A stretch of DNA of 64,000 bases from Ophiobolus disseminans (taxonomy: Eukaryota > Ascomycota > Dothideomycetes > Pleosporales > Phaeosphaeriaceae), in contig MU006240.1 in assembly GCA_010093685.1 (NCBI GenBank), positions 99,527 through 163,526 on the forward strand. The letters are read 5' to 3'. Under the pieces are notes generated by a model. The model ran no database searches, had not been told where the DNA came from, and saw only the letters and a list, made by a program, of their open reading frames with translations. Every line of letters begins with the position of its first letter. Position 1 is the stretch's first letter. Shown here in pieces: positions 11,263 through 21,930 of the stretch. The translations under genes were made by a program, and so were the position numbers.

Positions 11263-12381
11263 TCAGTTCGGAGTAAGCTTCAAAAGCCGTCCGCCCGTGC
11301 CATCCTCGATGACCCAGATAGCGCCGTCCTTGTCCTCCCGGACACCGCGCATGCGCTTCCCCATAGAGACGCGCTGCGCCTCCTTACCCACGTCGCCCGT
11401 AATCGTTACACGCACAATAGACTGCGAGCTCAGACCCGTGATGATAGCGTTGCCCTTCCAGCTAGCAAAGAGGTCACCTTTGTAGATGATCAATCCGGCG
11501 GGGGATATGACCGGGACCCAATTGGCCTTGGGAGCGGCAAAAGTAGGCCGCGTGCTGTGCTTGGGGATGGCGGTGCCGTTGTAGTGTTTTCCTTCGCACA
11601 CGAGCGGCCAGCCGTAGTTGGCGCCCGATTGGATGAGGTTGAGTTCGTCGCCGCCCATGGGGCCCATTTCGACTTCCCAGAGTCGGCCCTGCGCGTCCCA
11701 GTCGATGCCGAGCGGGTTGCGGTGGCCGAGGGACCAGATCTGCGATTGAATGGCGCCTTGGCTGGCGAAGGGGTTGCCTGCAAAGGCGGTGCCGTTGTCG
11801 TATAGCTTGATCATTTTGCCCAGGTTGGTGGTCATGGATTGGGCTGGGGTCATCTGGTTGATTTCGCCGGATGAGATCCACAGTGCGCCGTCGGGACCGA
11901 AGAGTAGGCGGCAGGCAAACTGGAGTCCGCCCGAGGCTCTCTGCGAGTGGCGCCAGATGACTTCGAGGCCGGACAGCGCGCCGCCGCTGTCAGTCAGCGT
12001 CAACTTAGCTCGCGCGACTGCTCCGCCCGCTCCGCCAGAGCCAGTCTCTGCGTAGCTGATGTACACAATGCTGTTCTCGGCGTATTTGGGGTGCAAGGCG
12101 ATGTCATGGAGACCGCCCTGGCCGGCATAGGCGACGGCGGGCACACCAGTGATGGTGCCCTTGACCTTGGTGGTCGGATCGACGATACGTAGGTTGCCTC
12201 GTCTCTCGGTGACGAGGACGCGGTTGTCGGGCAGGAAGGCAAACGCCCATGGTTCGGCAAAGTCGGTGATGGGCGTCGACTTCCACGGCGTCTGGCGAGT
12301 ATCCAGATGTTGGGATGGGACAGCCAAAGTACCCGTCAACAACGCCAGAGCGTAGGCGACAGACAGTCTGAGATGCATCAT
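11263..12381 (-). CDS. Secreted PQQ-dependent glucose/sorbosone dehydrogenase-like protein (372 aa)
   Basis: Single exon on the minus strand. An N-terminal signal peptide (about residues 1-20, MMHLRLSVAYALALLTGTLA) leads into a six-bladed beta-propeller of the soluble aldose sugar dehydrogenase / glucose-sorbosone dehydrogenase (GSDH) family, which oxidises sugars with pyrroloquinoline quinone. Family signatures are present in order: PWAFAFLPDNRVLVTERRG, GQGGLHDIALHP, GHRNPLGIDWD, MGPMGGDELNLIQ, GANYGWP, PVISPAGLIIYKG and DGAIWVIEDGTGGRLLKL. Length matches the family. The protein should be extracellular; whether it uses PQQ (many fungi do not make it) or another cofactor is not shown. The palindrome TACCTAGGTA lies 277 bp upstream of the start. 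Confidence 0.92.
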   Translation of the reverse strand: MMHLRLSVAYALALLTGTLAVPSQHLDTRQTPWKSTPITDFAEPWAFAFLPDNRVLVTERRGNLRIVDPTTKVKGTITGVPAVAYAGQGGLHDIALHPKYAENSIVYISYAETGSGGAGGAVARAKLTLTDSGGALSGLEVIWRHSQRASGGLQFACRLLFGPDGALWISSGEINQMTPAQSMTTNLGKMIKLYDNGTAFAGNPFASQGAIQSQIWSLGHRNPLGIDWDAQGRLWEVEMGPMGGDELNLIQSGANYGWPLVCEGKHYNGTAIPKHSTRPTFAAPKANWVPVISPAGLIIYKGDLFASWKGNAIITGLSSQSIVRVTITGDVGKEAQRVSMGKRMRGVREDKDGAIWVIEDGTGGRLLKLTPN

Positions 12382-13430
12382 TCTAGAGGTGGAGTTTGCT
12401 TTCCAATAGATTCTGTTCCTGGACGATCGAGGTTGAGTCGCTCACGTGGTAGAGAGCCTTTCAGGTTATCTGTTCCCCAAGGTTGTTAGGTATATAAGAG
12501 ATGGGAGGACTCAAGCCGAGAAACTTCTTGTCCAATTTCAGTCTTTTCCCAGCTCTTGATGACCTCATATATATAAGGTGAGTGAGAGTATCTGCACTCT
12601 ATCACCCTTGTACTGGTAGAAGGACTTTCCCCTCTCGTCCCTATCACCTGTCCCCCGTACCTAGGTAATTCGTCCATGGATCGATAGATTCTGACGAATG
12701 TCCGGCATGGCGTGCCCACCCTAATCTGGTACGACCTTTCTGTTACGATGGCTGCCGACGCTAAGACGGGTTGTGTGTTATAACTGCCTTGGCATCAATA
12801 TACAAGAAACCTATCTCTTAACTTCCTCGCATTGGGATTTGCTATGCACTAGCCCCAGATCACGTAGATCCGAGCGGACGTCGGCAGTTAGGTTTGGCAG
12901 TAACGCGCGTAGAATTGGCCCGTATCGGGATAGGTCTTCTGCGTCCCGACCTGGGACTCTGAAATGGGGTACAAATAAAGACCTGATGTCACACCACATC
13001 GCGAGTTAACTTTGGGTTATATTTCTGTACGACGGACTAATTGTAACCTGCGCTTAGGAGACGTCGCAACTAAAAGGTCGTGGCCTTGGATGCGACGGTG
13101 GCAGAGTTGGAGAGAATTGGAGGATGGTTCGTATTGTTGAGTGGGGCAGCCGCGGAGAAAACACACGTGTGAACTCGCTTGCGGGTCGTTTGCTTCCGAG
13201 GTCCCCACCAAAGATCCTGACACATGGAGCCTGTTCACGTCCACGGACCAGCCGGAAAGTACGCAGATCTTACTGCACCAACTATGATGAGCACACTAGT
13301 TCAAAGAGTAGACGTTGTAGGCGTCAACGTATTAGGCATTACTTAACCAAAGCACACTCCAGCTAGCTGTGCCGCATCTTGAACTTTTAAACTTCCAACA
13401 ACGCTTCACAAATGCGTACAGTATCTATCG
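12382..13430. promoter_or_regulatory. Upstream region of the dehydrogenase gene
   Basis: 1049 bp with no supportable gene. Nearest the start are a TATATAAG-like box at about 12492-12500 and a CATATATATAAGG run at about 12566. The perfect palindrome TACCTAGGTA sits at 12658-12667. The half distal to the gene shows nothing recognisable. Confidence 0.4.
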
Positions 13431-13973
13431 CTAGTATCCAATGTCTAAATGAATCGTCAGTAACGGCATCCCGACCACATGTACAACATACACAAGCATC
13501 AATTGAAAAATCAACATGAAGTAAACCGCCTGGTCCTCATTAATCATATCCAAAGTCCCCCTCTGATGACCAGTAGCAAGCAATGCCAGCTCGAACGCAA
13601 TTCTCATCCAAAACGCCATGCAAAAACGAAGAACACAAGCCTGGTATAATCTCCCCGACACGCCCATACCAGCCTACAAAAACGCCCTAGACCGAATAAC
13701 AACCCTGATAGTCCTCTTGCGCTTGATCCCACATTCGCCCTCTATCTCGCCATCACTCGCTTCATCATCCGTGACATCGAGTTCAATCTCCTTCTCGCCC
13801 TGTTCAACGCCAACAAGCGTATCAGCATCCTCATCCTCATCGAGGTCCAGGACGACCCTCTCAATTTTAGCATCAAGCTGCTCCTCAACCGCAGAGTCCA
13901 CCTTCGTTATACCAACAGCCGTTGCAAGGTCCTCTTCTTCCACAATCGTCGGACCCAGCTTCACGTGTTTCAA
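13431..13973 (-). other. Uncertain acidic ORF interrupted by one in-frame TAG
   Basis: On the minus strand a single frame reads from about 13973 to 13431, broken only by a TAG at 13674-13676. The upstream part (about 100 residues) is strongly acidic (LDEDEDADT, ELDVTDDEASDGEIEGE) and ends with KRKR; the downstream part (about 78 residues) is hydrophobic with two likely membrane helices. There is no ATG at its head, and the frame continues open into the last codons of the myosin gene in a different phase, across a T6 run. It could be a terminal exon of an alternative myosin transcript, a separate gene with unseen exons, or a relic. No homology recognised. Confidence 0.3.
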
Positions 13974-14017
13974 AATCCGGGATCTCCATGCACTCCGCCC
14001 CTCGGAGATCCCGGCAC

Positions 14018-17000
14018 CTACAAAAAACCCTTTTGCCCGCTCACGCGTCGAAGGTTGCTGCGTAGGCTGCCGTATTTGCCTTTGTCGTTTCCCGACGCTG
14101 CTTCGCCCATTTCGCCCATGAGTAGGCCAATGGAGGAGCCGCGGCGTGATCCGGCTTCGCTGGGAGGCACGCCGAGAGCGCTACGGCGTTCGACGCGGAG
14201 ATTCTTCCAGCCTTCGAGTTCGCGCTCGAGACGGAGGCTCTTTTCTTTTTCCTCAGACAGGGCTCGCTCGGCGCGCTTAGCGGCGAGTTGTGCGCTACTG
14301 TCGCTCGACTGCAGTTCGTCAATGGTGGCGAGGAGGTTTGAGAGCTTGTCGCGGGACTTGTTGAGGTCTTCTAGCATGGATGCGTTCTGCTTATCGCGGC
14401 GCTCGATTTGGTTTTGCAAGTCTTTGACGGTGCGATCGACGTTGCGAACGCTACGAGACTCAGCCAGGCGGGTGGATTCAGAATTTTCGAGAGACTTCTC
14501 AAGCTGTGGTGAGGTCAGTAAAGTGGACGGTGGTAGGCATGAATGAATGCTTACCTCTTGAATGCGCCCATGGAGGAAACGGACGTCCTTGCCGGCCGAG
14601 CCGCTGTAGCCCTTGGTCTCGAGGTCAACCAGACGAAGCTGGAGGTCCTTGAGCCCCTTCTCAACAGCAGCCTTGTCCTTGTGCAGTTGTACATTTGCTT
14701 CTCGCTCAGCGACAATATCCTTCTGCAGCTCTTGTGCCAGTGCATCGGCACGACGCATCTTGCCCACTGCCGCCGCGGCAATGTCTTCTTGCTGAGCAAG
14801 GCCAGATTTGAGTTCAAGGAGCTCGCGGTCGTAGGTTGCAGCGTTGCGCATCGCTGGAGAGTCTGAGTTAGAGAGGTCTTCGAGCTTGTCTGCGGCTTCC
14901 TGTAGACGCGATTCGAGGCGTCGCTTCTCCTCAATGGCAGAGTCGCGCTCGGCGGCGAGGTCATCGACATTCGTGCGTAGTGTGCGTACTTGTGAAAGCA
15001 AATTGACGATCTTAGACTGAGCCTCGTTGTGCGCATTGGCGGCTTCATCGCGAGAGTTGGAGATTACTTGCAAGGTCATCTCGAGACGGCTCTTCTCCTT
15101 GGCCCATGTAGAGGAATTGAGAACCTCGTCGTCCCATTTGCTTCGCATCTCTTCAATCTCCTCACGTAATCGGCCGTTCTCCTCGCGCACATAGATGACG
15201 TTTTCACGCTCCAGATCCAGTTCGTGGGTAAGGGTTGAAAGCTCGGACTGATACTTTCTCCGGGTTTGCTCCAGCGATGTCTCGCTGTCTTCGATGTCAT
15301 GGGCGTGTTGGCTTCTGTAGTCCTCGAGCTCGTTCTGAAGACGCTTCTTGGCTTGCAGCGCGGTCTCCAGATCTGTCGAGAGGTCTTCAACGCGCTCTTC
15401 GAATCTTTGTACCTGTCGTTGTAGGTCGTCAACCATACCGTCCATATCTTTGCGCTCCGCCATGACAGTAGCACACGTCTCGTCCGCTTCCCGGGCCTGG
15501 GTCTTGGCAAATTGCTCGGCCCTTGAAGCCTTCAATACAGCGATCTCGGCCTGCTCAAGCTTGCTGAAATAGTCGTCGGCGCGGCTTTTATATAAGCCGA
15601 GGCTAGATTGAACATCTAGAAGTGTCGAAGTCTCGTTGTCCAACCGGATCTGCAGGTCGGCGAACTCTTGTAAGAGCTGATTGTGGTTTGCCTGCTCTTG
15701 TTCTCTATCGGAAGCGTACTCGTCGAATTCCAACTTGATGTCGTTCAGCTCAGACTCTAGAGCAGTCTTCATCTGCTTGATGTCGTCAAAAGCAGTCTTT
15801 GCATCAGCAAGTTCGTTGACAGCGGCGTTATGTGCTTGTACAACGGACTTGCGAGATTGCTCTTGAGAGGTCAATAGATCAAAAAGCTCCTCGTGAGACT
15901 TGGTCTGTACTTCTTGATAAGAGAGCTGGCCAGAACGAAGGCTATGCTCTAGGACAGACACTTTCCTAGCGGAGTCGTCCAGCATATCGTGCAAACGGAA
16001 GTTCTCCCGCTCAAGCTTATGTGCCCGGCGTACCGAGGGGCTATCTTCTTGCCAGCCATTTCGAACAGGAGACCTCTCGAGCTGGCTTTGCAGGTGCTTG
16101 GCACGCATCTCTGACATCTGCAGTTGATTTTGTACCAGTTCAAGCTCGGCGGCCATGTCCATGCGATTGTTGAACGCGACCGTGTCGACCGTACGATCTG
16201 ATCGAGCAGAGTTATCCGTAGCGTTGCTAATGTGTCGCTGGTTTGTCGGGGTGTTCGTGATGGAGAACGGTCTACGATTCTCGCTGTCCTTCCGGAGATG
16301 GGTGGGTGATCGACGCGCATTTGCTTGGTTGACTTGACTGTTATTCATCTCTTCTAGCATCGCACGCTTCGAATCAGCATGACGGGCGTCCATATCGTTG
16401 AGTTCACCCTCGTGCCTTTCTCGAAGTTCGTCCACTTGAACCTCGGCTCGTGAGTATCGCTCAGCAGCCACACGAAGGGCTTGGTTGGCAGCTTGCAAGC
16501 GTTCCGCAAGGTCAACCGTCCTAGTGATGTCTGGCTTAGCAGCTTCGTAGGTGATGGTGACATCGGCGCCTTCCGGATCGAACACTTTGCGCAAGAGCAT
16601 GAGCTGTTTGTGGCATTCTTCGAGCTCGCGGTTGCTGTTCTCGAGTGATGCCTGCACCGCTCGAGTGTTTGTCTGGGCCTGAGTTCGGAGTTGCCTTTCG
16701 GTCTCGAGCTTCCTGTTCACGTCCGCGAGTTGCAAGTTGACGGTAGAAGATGCCTTCTCTGCGTTACGGCTGGTCTTGTGTTCGCGGGTGATTTCGTGGT
16801 TCATGTCTTCGAGGCTGAGCGAAAGCTTCTCTTTTTGCTTTTCAAGAGACGCAATAGTGATTTGTGAGTCTTCAAGTTGACGGAAAAGCTTCCTGTTCTC
16901 TTCTTCAGCTTTCGACTTTTCGTTAGTCAGCTGAATGATCTTTGAACGTTGGGTTTCTCCAGCACGAGAGTTGGAGCGCGCAATGTCTAGATTCTTCTGC

Positions 17001-20000
17001 TGAAGCTTGTTCAGAAGAGCGCGGTTGTCATTCTCAGAAGCTGTCAAACGGCCCTTGACGGTGACGAGTTCGCGCTCGAGGCGTTCCTTCTGCTGGTCAT
17101 TGCGCTCCTTGAAAGTGTCCGAGTCGGCAAGCATCTGGGTAAGGTTGTGGACCTGTTCGGCCAGGTCATCACGCACGGCCTCGAGCTCGTCGAGCTGCTG
17201 ATCTTTCGCCTCGAGCTCACGTTGCTGTGCGCTCTGGCGCTCCAAAGCCAACCGAGATTGCGTGCGCTCTGCCTCGGCATCGGCGTCCAACTTCTCCTCC
17301 TCCAGCTTCATGTACTTCTCACGAAGACTGCGAAGTTCGTTCTGGTAGTCCTTGCGCTCCTTCTCATGCGCGGTGCGGGTCTCTGTTGCCCTTCGTAGGG
17401 CGTCTTGCTGAACGTACATCTCTTTCTCGATGGTGATTTTGGATTCATTCAATGCTTCGAAGTCCCGCTGCAGCGTGTCGTACTTGTGTTCAGCAAGCAT
17501 TTCAACATCATCGCGAGACTGGCGCTCTCGGCTGAGCTCCTTCTGCACGGCGAAAAGCTCTGTTTTCAGGGTCTCCATCTGATCCTCGAGCACCTTACGA
17601 CCTTTGGTGTATTGTGCATCTTCAGAGATCTTCTCCTCGAGTAGACGGTTAGCATCAGCCGCTTCACGTTCGAGCTGTTGCTGTTGGGAGCGCAAAGCGT
17701 CCACTTCAGCCTTTGCATCTCGCAGACGGCTTTGAAGATCGTCGTGCTTGGAAGCTAAGGTGCGCTTTTCGCTGTCGAAAATCTGGCGATCAGATTCGTA
17801 GTTCTTGAGGTCGGTCTTGAGGATAGCAAGTTCGCTTTCTTTCCGTCTGATCAGGTCTTCGTAGCTTGTTGATGTTGATGAGAGATCCGCGATCTGCTGT
17901 CGAACTTGGCGGTTTTCATCAAGAAGGTCTTTGATCTGTTTCTTGCCGGCTTGAACTTCCTTCACTGAGGCAGCCAGCTTGATGTCCAGATCTTGGTCGG
18001 TCTTGAGGAGCTTGGCTTGCAGTTCTTCGAGTTTTCGTTCCTTCAAGTGGAGATGGCTGGTAAGCATCTTTACTTCTTGGCTTAGAGACTCCTCGGCTAG
18101 ACTCTTTTGCGATTTTGCAGCCTCGAGCTCCTGCAATTGCTGGTCCATGTCGGCTAGTTGAGTTTCGAGGTCTTGCTTCTCCTCCTCGAGGCTGCTAATG
18201 ATCTGACCGGCCTGTTCCAGCTCCTTTCGCCAAACCTCTGCTTGGTCTTCAATCTTCTTCTTGGCCTCCATGAGTTCATCGAGCTGGTCCTCAAGCTGGT
18301 CTTGATCCTCAATGGCTCCAGCGAGCTTTTCAGTGAGTTCAGCTTCGCGGTATTGGAGGCGCTTGAAGATTTCTTCCTTGTCTAGAGCCAAGGCGCGCTC
18401 GCTTTCGAGCGTCTTTTGGATTCGCTGGATGTCCATTTCCGCACGTCTCCGCTCGTCCTCCACTCGTTGCTTTTCGGAGGCCTCCTGCTGCATCTTCTCT
18501 TCTAGTTTGAGTATCATCTCGTCTCGCTTCTTGACTTCCGCAGCTTGCCGGGTGGCTCCAAGCATTGGCCGCATGCGAGCGAATAACCTCCACCATGGGT
18601 TTGACTGCATGTCGAGATAGACCTGAAAGTTGCGCTGGATGATTCGAGTCGCCTCGGCCCGGTATAGTCGTTTGTGAGCGATGCGGCGCTGGACAAAGCC
18701 TCGAGCTGCTGACTGGAAGCGAATCATAATGTCCCGAATAAGAGCGTCACGTTGATCTTCCAACTCCGCCAACACGCCAGCTCTGAAAAATACCTTGGTC
18801 AGACCAACGCGGTACAGAGCCCTGTCGAGGTTGAGCTTCTCCAAGATCATCTTCGCTGCAACCTGTCCTTCTAGGTACCCCTTGGGTAGGTCTTTGCACA
18901 AGACCTCGTATCGTTGACGGAACTCCACGAACGGCAATCGATTGGGAAAACCTGTGCGGGCAATACGAATACCCTCCAGAACACCATTACATCGCAGCTG
19001 ATCAAGGACGAGGGGTGCGCTGAACTGCTTGGGTCGCTTCTTGTGATTAGGTAGAATACAGCGCACGAAATGTGGGTGCGTTGAGTGGAGCTGTGTCATC
19101 AAGGTAGAAAGTTGCTCTTTGTGCCGTTGAGCGACCGTACGGAAGAGGCCCTTCTTCACCCTGTTCCGCGAGCTTCCCATAACATCATCGACGTCCGCAC
19201 AATCTGTGAAGAGGTGGGCGATCTGCGAGTCGGAGGAAGCTGAGAGAAGTCGGGTAACGTTGTCATTCAGAGGGTCCTTGTTCTTCTCCAGCCAGCCTTC
19301 GGTAGAGTATTCAACTTCAGCGGCGTAATGTGTGAGCATGAAACCCTGCGTGAGCAAAGATCGCTTGTACTTGGAGCTCTTGCGATCCCACAGCGAGTGT
19401 AACTTTTCTGTAAAGCTTTTGTCGGTCGCCTTGGGCATGACACTGTCTTCGTCAAGACACGAGAAGATACCAATGGGGTTGGGCAGCTCGATCAAATCGA
19501 TCGTCGGTTGAAGGTCGCGGCCAAAATCGATAAACTTCCACTCAATCTGCTCTCGCGCATACTCTTCTTGTTCTAGGACAAACATGTGGTGGTTAAAAAA
19601 TTGCTGCAGTTTCTCGTTGGTGTAGTTTATGCACAGCTGCTCGAAGCTGTTTTCGTCAAAGATTTCGAATCCAGCGATGTCAAGAACGCCGATAAAGTGG
19701 GAGTCGTCCCCACCGCTGCCAGTCTGGTCGAGTTGCCGGTTGATGCGGTCGACAAGGTCTCCGAAACCACGCTCATAGATACCCTTGGCCAAGGCGTCGA
19801 TGGCTAGGTTGACTTGCTCCGGAGTTTGTACTTTCTCGACCCATTCTCGGCCGGCCTTGACACGAGGATGTAGCAGAGCCTTGACAAAATCATCTGCGGA
19901 GATACCTAGCAGTTGGGACACTATGCGCGCCTGGGCTTCCGCAGCGAGGTCGAAGGACGCTTGGTCTGCTCGTCGGCTCTCTTTCATAGCCCTGATGTTG

Positions 20001-21435
20001 CCAAGATGGAGGACTGCTGCAACTGTTCGCAGGATGGCGGCTTGGTCCTTCTCAGTGAAGCCCATGATATGGAACGCCTCGATCAGTGCATTCCACTCGT
20101 CTCGATCTGACACTCCAGAAATAGCGTCGTTGCCTTGCTTGGTATAGTCGAAGTCTTCAATCTCTTTGTTGTTCAGATGGAAGGCTTGCTTCATCTTGCT
20201 GTCGGCGCCACGAAGCAGTTGGTAGAAGACATGGTAATTACGCTCGTTGGAGTTGAGTCTAACCACCCTGGACTTTTCCAGCAGATACCAATCGATGTAT
20301 GCGCCCGCGATTTGACCGATGCGGTTGAACTCGATCCTGATGAACTTTCCAAATCGAGACGAGTTGTTGTTCCGCACAGTTTGGGCGTTGCCGAAGGCTT
20401 CGAGAATGGGGTTGGCGCGGAGGATCTGTTCTGAAAGGTTGGAGAGATGTCGTCCTCCTGATTTTCCTCGTGGTGTGTCGGAATTAGCGACCGCCGCGAG
20501 ATATTGGATGACCTTCTTCGTGTTTTCAGTCTTTCCAGCGCCAGACTCGCCGCTGCTTGTTGTTAGTCTAGAATCGTGGGGCTGCAGGTCCAACTTACGT
20601 GACCAGAATGCTCTGGTTCTGGCCCTCGTCTACCAGATTCCGGAAAGCCTCGTCTGCCATGGCAAAGATATGCGGTTTTGTCTCCTCCCTGCTCCTCCCC
20701 CGGTACATGTTGACGTACTCTCGCGAGTATATGGGGAGCGGGCAGTAGGGATTTATTGTGACCAAGAAGAGTCCGGAGTAAGTCTACACATGTCAGCCTA
20801 TACCATTGGTCCCAAGCCGCTGTACATACATAGATCAGGTCCGCCTGGTATCGCATGTGCAGGTTGTGAATGACGGAGGGCTCGTTCAGGTGTGTAAGTT
20901 CTGCCATGTCGTCGGCCTTGTCGAATTTGGCGGGATTGACCTTGTCGACAGCATCAGCCTCGACCTCCTGCTGGGTGCCATTGTCGCATTGCACAAGCAG
21001 TCGCCCCTCCGGCAGGTCTTCGACAACCCAACCTCGGACGAAAGCAGTCGTCGGATCCCTAAGCCAGACATAGCGCTTGCCCGAGAAGTCGTTCTCGCCC
21101 TCGACTATGCCGCCCAGCCTCGGCGTCTCCTGGCCGTCCTCGGATATGAACTGGGGCGCGAATGTGCCCATGGGCGTGCTGTTGCGGTTCGAGTCGGATC
21201 GCGCTCGTGTGGAGTCGCTCCGGCCTAGTGCAGTCGTCAAGTTTGTGAGCGACTGGTTGCGTAGGTGGCCCGTCTTCGCATCGTTCTCCGCGAGCGGCGA
21301 CGAGACGAGACCGGACTTTGGGCGCATTGTGTTGGTCGAGCCGGGCGAGGGTGAGGGTGACTGTGAGTTTCGTGTGAAGGGACTTGGGCGCGCGTTCCTC
21401 GCAAAGGGTCGGCCATTGGGAGCCGGCGCGCTCAT
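14018..21435 (-). CDS. myoB: Class II (conventional) myosin heavy chain, 2424 aa, 4 exons
   Basis: Minus exons 21435-20830, 20783-20599, 20552-14555 and 14503-14018 total 7275 nt. An actin-based motor of the contractile actomyosin ring that drives septation. A disordered Ser/Pro-rich N-terminus (~130 residues) and SH3-like region precede the motor: P-loop GESGAGKT (about 265-272), switch I NNNSSRFGKF (about 323-332), switch II DIAGFEIFDENSFEQLCINY (about 551-570), actin-binding and converter regions, then the neck AARGFVQRRIAHKRLYRAE (about residues 870-890). The remaining ~1500 residues are almost continuous heptad coiled coil, with a disordered break (near plus 16200-16350). This size and layout fit fungal MyoB-type myosin II. 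I start at ATG 21435 (MSAPAPNGRPF); the frame upstream has no better ATG. Intron 14504-14554 is 51 nt and stop-free, so retention would add 17 residues. Symbol by analogy with Aspergillus. Confidence 0.93.
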
Positions 21436-21930
21436 GGTGAGGGCAGGTGTTGTGGATAGTGATACTGGGGCAGGTGCGATCGTGTAACCGTTACCATGCA
21501 AACGCGGCAGGACGCATCATGCGAAGAATGCAGACCTCAAAAAAAAAAAGACAGTTCGACGCAATAAAATGCTGGTTAGAACTATGTACAAGGATGTACC
21601 TCGCCGCGTGCCGAAGTGAAGTTGGTGATTACGGTCGTGATGCGGGCAGCGTTTGTGATGGCCCCGGCCCAGACGTAAACAACGCCAACCCGTGGACTCG
21701 CCTGGTTACGGCAGCACGTGACGGCACTCCCGCGGCTAGCTCTGGAGAAACGAGCATCGCCTCCGCGAACCAAAACTACCATCGCAGCGCACGACCTTTA
21801 CCTCGACAACGCCATCTGTTCACTCGGCGCCTCAACGTGTCAACTTTTCGAGCGTCTGTCCTTGCTCTCTAATGAAGTGCTGCAAGCGCGACCAGTAGGA
21901 GAGAGACGCGCAGAGCTTCACGGGCGTAAC
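21436..21930. promoter_or_regulatory. Divergent promoter between myosin II and Red1-like gene
   Basis: 495 bp between two opposing start codons. A run of 11 A residues at about 21539-21549 lies near the myosin side, a nucleosome-excluding type of element common in fungal promoters. The frame of the plus gene is open upstream to 21718, but the first ATG in good context is 21931. Confidence 0.6.
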
